In this document: in pieces, positions 56,737 through 64,000 of the stretch | Layout of the letters: every line of letters begins with the position of its first letter | Numbering within the stretch: the stretch's first letter is position 1 | DNA from: CAVOXO01 sp963700425 | GTDB taxonomy: Bacteria > Actinomycetota > Acidimicrobiia > Acidimicrobiales > Microtrichaceae | Assembly: GCA_963700425.1 (NCBI GenBank) | Contig: CAVOXO010000002.1 | Location: 186,001 to 250,000 of the forward strand | Length of the DNA stretch: 64,000 nucleotides | Direction of reading: 5' to 3' | Notes under the pieces: generated by a model | What the model was told of the DNA's origin: nothing | Seen by the model: only the letters and a program-made list of their open reading frames with translations | The model's database searches: none | Made by a program: the position numbers and the translations under genes

Positions 56737-56788
56737 CGAGGATCACGCTACCGTCGCACCCCGACCGTCCCGACCCGGGTCCCGACCG

Positions 56789-57607
56789 TCACGTCGAAGA
56801 GGACCCGAGCGAGATGTCGGTGACTTCCACGGACGCGGGGAGGGTCAGCGCATGGACGACGCTCGACGCGATGTCCGACGCGGCCAGCACCGTGGCCCGA
56901 TCGTCCGAGCGGGGCGGATACACGCTCGTGACGCGCACCCCGTCACCTCGGACCTCCTGGCGCAACGCGTCGGCGAGCCCCCGGAGTCCGAAACGGGTGA
57001 TCGACCGCTGAGCATCGCCTCCTTCGGCCACCAGCCCCGCCTCGGAGTTGACGAAGACCACGTGCCCGCGGGCCTCGGTCAACTGCGCCAGCAGCTTCTG
57101 GGTCAGGAGGTAGGGGCCGCGCAGATTGACGAGATACTGCTCATCGAGGTCGTCGACCGAGCCGGTGGCGACCGACGCCTTGACGTCGACACCTGCGGTG
57201 TGAACGAGTATGTCGACGGGGCGATCGAACCGCCCGATGAAGTCGGCCACCCCGTCGATCTCCGTCGCGCTGCCGAGATCGCACTGGAGATACAGAAGCG
57301 GTGCTCGCTGGCCGGCCTCCGACGCGGCCCGTCGGAGACGACCGAGATCGCGCCCGACGATGCACACCCGAGCGCCTGCGTCGAGAAGATTGGCGGTCAC
57401 CGCTCCCCCGATGCGTCCGGTACCTCCGGTCACGACGGCCAGGCGACCCGAGAGGGGCCCCTCACGCGTCGCGTCGACCGGGTCGGCCACGCGTTCCTCG
57501 TCGAGCGGGTCGGTGAACCCGACCTGCGCCGCGGACCTGTGCCCGGTCTCGGTGATGTCGATCACCAACTGGTCCTCACGACGTGTCGTCGTCGCCGATT
57601 CGCTCAC
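56789..57607 (-). CDS. SDR-family protein lacking the YxxxK catalytic pair
   Basis: A 272-residue SDR-fold protein with an extra N-terminal extension of about 50 residues (acidic, no signal). LAVVTGGTGRIGGAVTANLL is an intact NAD(P) motif, HTAGVDVKASVATGS stands in for NNAG, and Ser is kept in VFVNSEAGLVAEGG. Where relatives have YxASKxAL, this protein reads RSITRFGLRGLADALRQEV, so both Tyr and Lys are Arg. There is no indel there. It is therefore probably not a dehydrogenase and may bind a cofactor as a regulator. It is upstream of DUF3499 by 52 bp. Confidence 0.72.
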   Translation of the reverse strand: MSESATTTRREDQLVIDITETGHRSAAQVGFTDPLDEERVADPVDATREGPLSGRLAVVTGGTGRIGGAVTANLLDAGARVCIVGRDLGRLRRAASEAGQRAPLLYLQCDLGSATEIDGVADFIGRFDRPVDILVHTAGVDVKASVATGSVDDLDEQYLVNLRGPYLLTQKLLAQLTEARGHVVFVNSEAGLVAEGGDAQRSITRFGLRGLADALRQEVRGDGVRVTSVYPPRSDDRATVLAASDIASSVVHALTLPASVEVTDISLGSSST

Positions 57608-57661
57608 CCGATGCCCCGATACCTCGTCCTGTCGTCAGGGTACGAACGCGACCCCCCGTTA

Positions 57662-58354
57662 TCAAACCGGGGTCGACGGCCCTACGGACACGGACGCGAG
57701 AAGCGGCAGATGATCGCTCTGCAACGACGGCGACCGCCTCGGTGCCGTCGATCGAGACTCCCCGTCCCCCGATCCAGTCGATGGTCCGGTCGGGCGCAGC
57801 CGCCGGGAACGTGGGGCCGCTGTGCGCCCACGAGTAGCCCCGGGCGCCGAGGGCAGGGGTCACATCGCTCTCGCCGAGGTTGAGGTCGCCCACGAGGACC
57901 GCGGGACCGTTCCGTCGGTCCAGCCGGTCGAGGACGATGGCGAGCTGACGCGTCGCAACGGACCGGCGGTTCTGGAGATGGGTGGCCGCGATCGTCACCT
58001 TCCGCCCGTCGCCCGCATCGACCCGACCGATGATCGCCATCCGCTGCTCGGTTCCGAAGGCGGGAAGGCGAACGAATTCCACCGCGCCGAGCTCCACCCG
58101 GGTGAACAGGGCGATTCCGTACTCCCCGAAGGGGCCCAGCGGGCGCGGCGGACACGAACACGGGTCGAAGCCCTGTGGCGCGCGCCACGACCCGCACCTG
58201 GTCGACCCAGCGCGACCTGACGACGCAGCCGGTCGACCTCCTGGAGGGCGAGCACGTCGGCCGCGAGGCGAGCGCACGTCCGGGCCAGGCCGCGATGGTC
58301 GGCGGACCTGCCGGCGGGCGCGCCGTGTCGGATGTTGTAGGTGGCGATGCGCAC
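57662..58354 (-). CDS. Endonuclease/exonuclease/phosphatase-family protein, several frameshifts
   Basis: A Mg2+-dependent EEP phosphodiesterase of about 230 residues. VRIATYNIRHGAPAGRSADH, ADVLALQEVD (metal-binding Glu), LGPFGEYGIALFTRVEL, ATHLQNRRSVATRQL, AVLVGDLNLGESDVTPA (Asp-x-Asn) and, in a third frame, SDHLPLLASVSVGPSTPV (the catalytic His/Asp pair) come in the right order. At least three single-base shifts break it (near 58200, 58130 and 57710). GTG at 58354 follows the nitronate monooxygenase stop by 4 bp, so they form an operon. Substrate could be a phospholipid headgroup, a nucleic acid or an inositol phosphate. Confidence 0.7.
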
Positions 58355-58358
58355 GCCC

Positions 58359-59477
58359 CTAGTCCTCCAGGGTCGCCCCCAGGCGCGCGCTGGCATCGAT
58401 GTACTGGTCGACCATCTCGAAGATCACGTCCTTGGTCCGACGCGGCTTGTCCATCATCCCGACGACCTGGCCCACCGGGTTGAACTGAACGTCGCGGGCC
58501 TGTTCGGGATAGTGATGGCCCCGGGCCACTGCATCGCCCGTCACCATGAACTGGAGCGGCATTCCGAGCGGCTTGGGGTTGTCGGGGTTCTCCCAGGCAT
58601 CGGTCCAGTCGTTGCGGAGCATCCGGCAGGGCTTGCCGGTGAAGCTCCGACTGCGAACGGTGTCCTTGGACGTGGCCTCGAAGTACTGCGCCATCTGGGC
58701 CGGGGGGACATCGGCCTCCTCGACGGTGAGCCACAGCGATCCGGTCCACACGCCTGCGGCACCCAGCGCCATGGCCGCCGCCATCTGTCGGCCGGATCCG
58801 ACACCTCCGGCCGCGAGCATCGGGGTCGGAGCGATCGCGTCGATGACCTGCGGCCAGAGAACGATCGACCCGACGTCTCCGGTGTGACCCCCGCCCTCGG
58901 AACCCTGGGCGATGACGACGTCGACCCCTGCCTCCTTGTGGCGAACGGCCTGGTTGACCGAACCACAGAGCGCCGCGATGAGCCGGCCCGTCGATTGGAT
59001 CTCGGTGATGATCTCCGGCGGTGGCGTTCCCAGAGCATTGGCGATGAGCTTCACCTTGGGGTGGTTCAGGGCAACCTCGACCTGCGGACCGGCCGTGGCC
59101 TCGGTCCACCCCAGCAGTTCGGGGGCCTTCTCTCCCTCGGGGAGTTCGGGGACACCGTGATCGGCGAGGAGCTGGCGGGCGAACTGCCGATGCTGTTCGG
59201 GAATCATGGCCCGGAGATCGTCTTCGAGCTTGGAGGGGTCGGTCTCGCCCATTCCTTCGTATTTCATCGGGATGACGATGTCGACGCCGTAGGGCCGGTC
59301 TCCCACGTGGTCGTCGATCCAGGCCAGCTCGGTCTCGAGCTGATCGGGAGTGAATCCGACAGCACCGAGGACTCCGAGCCCTCCGGCGTTCGTCACCGCT
59401 GCGACGACGTCGCGGCAATGGGTGAATGCGAAGATGGGGAACTCGATACCGAGTCGATCGCACAGTTCGTTCTGCAT
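58359..59477 (-). CDS. Nitronate monooxygenase-family flavoprotein
   Basis: This 372-residue TIM-barrel FMN enzyme belongs to the 2-nitropropane dioxygenase/nitronate monooxygenase family. LGIEFPIFAFTHCRDVVAAV begins the barrel. NAGGLGVLGAVGFTPDQLE, DVVIAQGSEGGGHTGDVGS (the FMN phosphate/His loop typical of class I and II members) and LAAGGVGSGRQMAAAMALGA are visible. Many actinobacterial members do not act on nitronates but on enoyl substrates, so the true substrate is uncertain. The ATG at 59477 faces an operator-like palindrome (59500-59513) that may be KstR-like. It is cotranscribed with the EEP gene. Confidence 0.88.
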   Translation of the reverse strand: MQNELCDRLGIEFPIFAFTHCRDVVAAVTNAGGLGVLGAVGFTPDQLETELAWIDDHVGDRPYGVDIVIPMKYEGMGETDPSKLEDDLRAMIPEQHRQFARQLLADHGVPELPEGEKAPELLGWTEATAGPQVEVALNHPKVKLIANALGTPPPEIITEIQSTGRLIAALCGSVNQAVRHKEAGVDVVIAQGSEGGGHTGDVGSIVLWPQVIDAIAPTPMLAAGGVGSGRQMAAAMALGAAGVWTGSLWLTVEEADVPPAQMAQYFEATSKDTVRSRSFTGKPCRMLRNDWTDAWENPDNPKPLGMPLQFMVTGDAVARGHHYPEQARDVQFNPVGQVVGMMDKPRRTKDVIFEMVDQYIDASARLGATLED

Positions 59478-59499
59478 GCGCGCCAGCGTATGGCAGAAC

Positions 59500-59513
59500 G
59501 AGAACCCGTTCTA
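59500..59513. promoter_or_regulatory. Palindrome resembling a KstR/TetR box
   Basis: AGAAC-CC-GTTCT (59501-59512) is a perfect inverted repeat in the 61-bp divergent gap between the nitronate monooxygenase and RNB ribonuclease genes. On the minus strand the surrounding 14 bases read TAGAACGGGTTCTC, which differs from the mycobacterial KstR motif TnnAACnnGTTnnA at only one specified position, the final A. A nearby direct GAACGAGAAC doublet widens it. KstR controls steroid catabolism in mycobacteria; whether this genome has KstR is unknown from the window. Confidence 0.42.
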
Positions 59514-59538
59514 GTTCCGGCTCGATCGAATCGACGAC

Positions 59539-60960
59539 ATGGTTCAACCCCGACGCCACCTCACCTCCACAGAACTCGCTCCGATCTTCGAGAGGATCCG
59601 TCGCGAGAACCATGTTCCGGAGTCCTTCCCCCCGGCGGTCGTTCGAGCCACCGATGAGCTGGTCCGGACGGGTGCGTCGCCGTCGACCACTCCGGCCGAT
59701 CGGCGCGATCTCGCACTCATCTCCATCGACCCGGCCGGTTCACGCGATCTCGATCAGGCCGTCCACGTGGCGCGCCTCGGATCGGGCTACCGGTTCTCCT
59801 ATGCCATCGCAGATGTCGCGTCGTGGGTCGCGCCGACCACGGCGATCGACGAGGAAGCCCGCCGCCGGGGCGTGACGGTGTACTGCCCCGACCGTCGGGT
59901 CCCCCTCCACCCACCGGAGCTCTCCGAGGGCGTGGCGTCGCTGCTCGAGGGACAGGAGCGGCCGGCCCTGTTGTGGACGATCGATCTCGACCAGCGGGGG
60001 GCGGTGAGCGATGTCGACGTCGTGCGCGCCACCGTCGTCAACCGGGAACAGCTCAGCTACGCCGAGGCTCAACGCCGCCTCGACGGCGACGGGGCCGGAC
60101 CGTCACTGCGACTCATCGAGGAAGTGGGACGCCTTCGGGTCGACCTCGAAGTCGCTCGCGGGGGAATCAGCCTGCGGCTGCCCGAACAGAGTGTCGAACG
60201 CCACGGGAACGACTACTCGATCCACTACGAGGCCACCCTCCCCGTGGAGACATGGAATGCACAGATGTCGCTGTGCTGCGGGATGGCGGCCGCCGACCTC
60301 ATGCTGAGTGCGGGACAGGGAATTCTCCGCACGCTTCCCGACGCCGAGGACGATGCCGTCGCCGAACTCCGCACCCAGGCGGCCGCTCTCGGGGTCGAGT
60401 GGCCCGCCGCGATGTCCTACGCGAACTGGGTCCGGTCGTTGCACCCCGACTCGCCGACGGGGGGTGCCCTCTTGGCGACCGCGGCGCGGAGCTTCCGGGG
60501 GGCGGGGTATCTGGTCTTCGACGGACATCTCCCCGACGCGCACCATCATGGGGCGATCGCCGCCCCCTACGCTCACGTGACGGCCCCCCTGCGGCGTCTG
60601 GTCGACCGGTTCTCGTCGGAGTTCGCACTGGCGTCGGCCGCGGGACGACCCCCCGAGGGCTGGGCCCTCGAGGCCCTCGAAGCCCTGCCGGGCCTGATGG
60701 GGGATGCGAACCGTCGGGCCGGATCGGTCGATCGGGCGGTCATCGACGTGGTCGAAGCCGCCGTGATGGCCTCCCGCGTCGGGGAGACGTTCGCGGCGGT
60801 GGTCACCTCGGTGCGCGGCGATTCGGCCCGCGTCCAGATCAGAGATCCCGCCGTCATCGCATCGATCGAGCCCGGTCGATTCCGCCCCGGTGACGAGATC
60901 GACGTCGTGTTGTCGGCGGTCGACATCGAGCGGGGCCACCTCGATCTGACCGTGGTCTGA
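59539..60960 (+). CDS. RNB-domain exoribonuclease (RNase II/R family)
   Basis: A 473-residue protein dominated by the RNB catalytic domain. SIDPAGSRDLDQAVHVARL holds the Asp cluster for Mg2+, with GYRFSYAIADVASWVAPT and YCPDRRVPLHPPELSEGVAS (the core of RNase II). Next come ETWNAQMSLCCGMAAADLML and HVTAPLRRLVDRFSSE, the RNA contact Arg region. A C-terminal S1-like piece (AVVTSVRGDSARVQIRD) follows. There are no cold-shock domains at the N-terminus, so it is a short actinobacterial form of 3'-5' exoribonuclease for RNA turnover. Confidence 0.9.
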   Translation: MVQPRRHLTSTELAPIFERIRRENHVPESFPPAVVRATDELVRTGASPSTTPADRRDLALISIDPAGSRDLDQAVHVARLGSGYRFSYAIADVASWVAPTTAIDEEARRRGVTVYCPDRRVPLHPPELSEGVASLLEGQERPALLWTIDLDQRGAVSDVDVVRATVVNREQLSYAEAQRRLDGDGAGPSLRLIEEVGRLRVDLEVARGGISLRLPEQSVERHGNDYSIHYEATLPVETWNAQMSLCCGMAAADLMLSAGQGILRTLPDAEDDAVAELRTQAAALGVEWPAAMSYANWVRSLHPDSPTGGALLATAARSFRGAGYLVFDGHLPDAHHHGAIAAPYAHVTAPLRRLVDRFSSEFALASAAGRPPEGWALEALEALPGLMGDANRRAGSVDRAVIDVVEAAVMASRVGETFAAVVTSVRGDSARVQIRDPAVIASIEPGRFRPGDEIDVVLSAVDIERGHLDLTVV

Positions 60961-61005
60961 GCGGCCCGGCGGGAGGCGGATGGACACGGGCGCCCAGTGC
61001 CAGGG

Positions 61006-62259
61006 TCAGGCGACGCTACCCGCTGCGTGTCGGCGCTCACCCGGTGTGAAGCTGACCGGCATGTGCTTGATGCCGCCGATGAAGTTCGACCGGAGCCGCT
61101 CGACGTCCCCGGCGAGGGCCATGTCTCCCAACCTGGTGGCGATCTCCTCGAAGATGAGACGGAGTTCCATCCTGGCGAGATTGGCCCCCAGACAGAAGTG
61201 GGCTCCACCGCCGCCGAACCCGACGTGGTCGTTGGGCGTCCGCCTGATGTCGAACTCGAACGGATCAGCGAAGACCTCCTCGTCGCGATTCGCCGAGACG
61301 TGCCACATCACGACCTTGTCGCCCGCCGTGATCTGTTTCCCACGAAGCTCCGTGTCGCGTGTGGCCTGACGACGGAAATGAAGCACCGGCGACGCCCACC
61401 TCACGATCTCCTCGACCGCGTCGGGAATGAGACCGAGGTCGTCGCGCGAGTGCGGCGAACTGCTCGGGATGGGTCAGCAGGGCGTGCATGCCGTGCGCGG
61501 TGGCGTTGCGCGTCGTCTCGTTGCCGGCGACAGCGAGCAGGAGGATGAACATGTCGAACTCGGCCTCGGTGAGACGGTCCCCATCGATCTCCGCATTGAT
61601 GAGCTTGGTGACGATGTCGTCGCGGGGATCCTTCGCCCGCTTCTCCCGCAGCTGGGTGGCGTACAGGTACAGCTCGGCTGCCGCCGCCGTGGCCTCGTCG
61701 CCACTGTCGACGTCGTCGACGTACTCGGGATCGTCCGCTCCGACCATCTTGTTGGTCCAGTCGAAGAGCAGGTACCGCTCCTCGTTCGGCACTCCCATGA
61801 TGTCCGCGATCGCCTGGAGCGGTAGCTCCGCGGCAAGGTCGGTCACGAACTCGCATCGCCCCGACTCGATGACCGAGTCGACGATGAGCTCGGCCCGGTA
61901 ACGGAGGTGGTTCTCCAGCAGGCCGATCATCCGGGGGTGAATCCCTTGTTGACGAGCAGTCGGTATCGGGTGTGCCGGGGAGGATCGGTCATCAGCATCA
62001 TCTGACCGCGCATGTCGAACGCGGAGTCGACCTCGTCGAGCTCGGCGATGTTCACCCCGCCGATCTCCGAGCTGAAACCCTCGGTGTCGCGATCGACCGA
62101 CACCAGGTCGGAGTGTTTGGTGATCGACCAGAAGCCCGGGCCATCGACCTCCTCGGTCCAGTGGACAGGGTCCTCCGAGCGGAGGATCTCGAACATCGCG
62201 TGATGCTCCTGCCGGACGAATCGATCGGGATCCAACAGGTCGATATCGCTCAGCTCCAC
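61006..62259 (-). CDS. Cytochrome P450 (CYP125-like), two frameshifts
   Basis: A soluble P450 monooxygenase of about 416 residues. It starts with VELSDIDLLDPDRFVRQEHH and SEDPVHWTEEVDGPGFWSIT, then DPPRHTRYRLLVNKGFTP; a missing C near 61930 breaks the frame before RMIGLLENHLRYRAE. The I-helix oxygen-activation motif is AVAGNETTRNATAHGM. A shift near 61450 precedes WASPVLHFRRQATRDTEL and the heme loop FGGGGAHFCLGANLARMELR with its proximal Cys. The end (RSNFIGGIKHMPVSF) resembles CYP125/CYP142-type steroid 26-hydroxylases. GTG at 62259 with a GGGGGA site is the chosen start. Confidence 0.85.
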
Positions 62260-62330
62260 GGCGTCCCCCTTGGCGTGCGGCGTCGGGCGGCAGATTACTC
62301 CCGGCCGTCCGGCGTGATCATCGAACCCGC

Positions 62331-63010
62331 TCAGACGAGGTTCTCGACGAGGAGCAGATGCACGTCGCGACACGCTCCCAGGTGACCGGCGCAGCAGTCG
62401 ACGAGGGCGGCACTCGTCACCGTGGCGAGGTCGGCCGGATCGGACATCCAGCGTGCCTGGAACGTCTTGTGACGAAGGAGATCGGCTCGGGGGTGATCTG
62501 CGCCGTAGGGCGCGGGAACGCGCTCGAGCGCCTGTCCGGCGACATCGAGGTCGCGCCCGACCCCGAGCGCGTCGAGGGCGTCGGCCAGTCGTTCCCCCTC
62601 GGGGCCCGCCACCATCGCCCGCCACCGCTCCACCGAGGCGAACGCGACGCCGGTGGCGAATCCGATGCCGTCGGGCGAGAGCCGGACGAAGAGACTCGGC
62701 GCCGTCGACTTCTGAGGCCCCTCCCAGAAACGGAAGAGCAGGTGGTCCTTGTAGGGATCGGCATCGGGACGGAATCTCAGATCGTTGTTGATCGGCGAGA
62801 TGGAGCCCCCGAGCGTGGGACCGCCACGATCCCTGGCGACACCTCGAGGGACAGCCGCTCTCCGAGCGCCGTGACGAATGACGTCGCGGGCCCGGCCACC
62901 TCGGTGTCATAGGTACCTCGATGGGACGCGAACCACTCCTTCGATTCGCCGCCCAGAGTCGACAGGAACGACAGAGCGGACGACCCGAAGCCATCGACAT
63001 CGGTGGTCAT
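62331..63010 (-). CDS. DUF2461 family protein (TIGR02453 type), frameshifted near 62815
   Basis: A protein of about 226 residues of the DUF2461 family, of unknown function and widespread in bacteria. ALSFLSTLGGESKEWFASHR and YDTEVAGPATSFVTALGERL match the family's N-terminus. After the shift come GGSISPINNDLRFRPDADPY (usual GGSxxRxNRDxRFSxDKxPY), KDHLLFRFWEGPQKS, FVRLSPDGIGFATGVAF and ADLLRHKTFQARWMSDPADL. One C missing near 62815 restores a single frame. The Arg/Asp-rich block varies from consensus. The ATG at 63010 is divergent to the secreted-protein gene at 63119. Confidence 0.75.
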
Positions 63011-63118
63011 GCCGGCATGGTAGCGATCGACCTCGGCGCTGGGTGGATGTTCCCGTGTGCTTCCCAGCCCGTCGTGCGGCACCGATAATGGGCGCCCGGG
63101 CCCACACCCGAACTCGAC

Positions 63119-64000
63119 ATGAACCGACGATCGTTGCGAACCCGGCGTGCCCACAGGCCTCCGGCGACGCGCCTGGCCGTCGGCGTACTCGTGTCGGTCG
63201 CCGCCCTGGCCCCGGCGGCCTCCGTCCCGGCGGCCGACGCCGCCGTGATCGACGACGGCACTCACCTGGTGATGACCGACGTCACCTCCGTCCGGCTGTC
63301 ACGCCACGGCGGATCGGGTGAGATCACCGCCCGCGTCGCCAACCGGTCGCTCCGGGACGCCACCGGGGTCACCACACGATTCGAGCTCCCGCCGGACGTT
63401 CATCTCGTGGACGAAGCCTCCCCGGGATGCTCCGAACGGGATCGACGGGTCGCATGCTCGATCGGGTCCGTGGCCGTGGGTCGGTCGGCGCCGGTTCGCT
63501 TCGTGGTCAGAGCCGATGGTCAGGCCCGAACCGCCATCAGATCCTTCCTCCCTCCCCTGTCGGATCAGTACGACCCCTTCTCGGGCGAGCTGTTGATGCG
63601 CACATGGAATCACGAGGCGGACGGGCAGGATGCGCCGCTCGCTCGCTGCTGGCCCGTCGCCGTGGGAAGTCCCAACACCGACGTGGCCGGTGGCGGGAAC
63701 CCCTTCAGCCCTGCGTGTGACGGTCGGCGCGACATGCCGGATCTCCCGCCCGACACGATCGACGTCCTTGCCGCGTTTCCGGAGGCGTTCACGGCGAAGG
63801 TGACGCGATCGTGGGAGTGGACCACGGTCGTGACCCCGCCCGCCTCGGGCAGCTACCGCGTCTGCGCGTACGACATCGACGACGGCGCCTACCTCGCAAT
63901 CGCTCCCGTAGGGCGGACGATGACCGACGCCGACCTGGTACTGGCCGTCGATGCGTTCGGCTCGCTCATCTCCGCGCCGTTCGCACTCTCGGCCGGAGTC
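63119..64000 (+). CDS. Secreted protein with DUF11-like domain (3' truncated)
   Basis: Open from ATG 63119 to the window edge (294 codons) with no stop, so the C-terminus is missing. The Sec signal peptide has a basic start (MNRRSLRTRRAHRPPATR) and hydrophobic core LAVGVLVSVAALAPAASVP, ending around AADAA. The mature part holds a domain like the DUF11/CARDB repeat (GEITARVANRSLRDATGVTT, then VRFVVRADGQ). Later parts have paired Cys and Trp (RCWPVAVGSP and SWEWTTVVTPPASGSYRVCA). The protein is probably a large surface or adhesin-like component. No enzyme motif is visible in the part seen. Confidence 0.75.
   Translation, partial: MNRRSLRTRRAHRPPATRLAVGVLVSVAALAPAASVPAADAAVIDDGTHLVMTDVTSVRLSRHGGSGEITARVANRSLRDATGVTTRFELPPDVHLVDEASPGCSERDRRVACSIGSVAVGRSAPVRFVVRADGQARTAIRSFLPPLSDQYDPFSGELLMRTWNHEADGQDAPLARCWPVAVGSPNTDVAGGGNPFSPACDGRRDMPDLPPDTIDVLAAFPEAFTAKVTRSWEWTTVVTPPASGSYRVCAYDIDDGAYLAIAPVGRTMTDADLVLAVDAFGSLISAPFALSAGV

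Overview
This window is a dense, GC-rich stretch of an actinobacterial chromosome. I infer class Acidimicrobiia or a close relative, with modest confidence. The reasons are GTG/TTG starts, 1-4 base overlaps between neighbouring genes, an actinobacterial DUF3499 protein, an SNF2 helicase/SWIM zinc-finger pair, a CYP125-like P450, several SDRs and many lipoproteins. There are no insertion sequences, prophages, CRISPR arrays or rRNA genes. One tRNA gene, Arg(CCU), is present.

Layout. 0-4.4 kb: end of an unknown gene, an aminotransferase and two glycosyltransferases. 4.4-16 kb: housekeeping and accessory genes (UbiB-like kinase, SF2 helicase, two paralogous repeat-rich secreted proteins, an S1-domain protein, pyrophosphatase, SDR, a degenerate sulfotransferase-like protein, Fe superoxide dismutase). 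16.0-16.4 kb: an ArsC-like protein with an in-frame TGA at its catalytic Cys. 16.4-32.7 kb: an exopolysaccharide locus with a Wzz-like chain-length protein, O-antigen ligase/polymerase, Wzx-like flippase, five GT4 glycosyltransferases and two DegT-type sugar aminotransferases. 32.6-39.8 kb: glycan-degrading and uptake genes (GH38, GH13, an orphan solute-binding lipoprotein, NagZ). 39.8-49.4 kb: a DUF6351 lipoprotein, a stand-alone HATPase, a methyltransferase, tRNA-Arg, a two-component system, a TfoX-like protein, a flavoprotein/ferredoxin-NADP reductase, an SGNH lipoprotein, and a thioredoxin-fold lipoprotein with an in-frame TGA at the first Cys of its CxxC. 49.4-64 kb: SNF2 helicase plus SWIM protein, nitrobindin, an HX4D protein, SDRs, DUF3499, an endonuclease/phosphatase-family protein, nitronate monooxygenase, an RNB ribonuclease, a cytochrome P450, DUF2461 and the start of a secreted protein.

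The most notable result is the pair of probable selenoproteins. In both, TGA replaces exactly the redox-active Cys, homology continues in the same frame on both sides, and a hairpin follows at SECIS-like distance. The ArsC hairpin has a GGUC loop and a bulged U that closely resemble the E. coli fdhF SECIS. No sel genes lie in the window, so they must be sought elsewhere in the genome.

A caution: about 25 single-base frameshifts interrupt otherwise well-conserved genes, many at short G or C runs. I read these mainly as residual assembly or sequencing indels, and I annotate such genes end to end as single broken reading frames. The two TGA codons are different, because the frame does not change across them.
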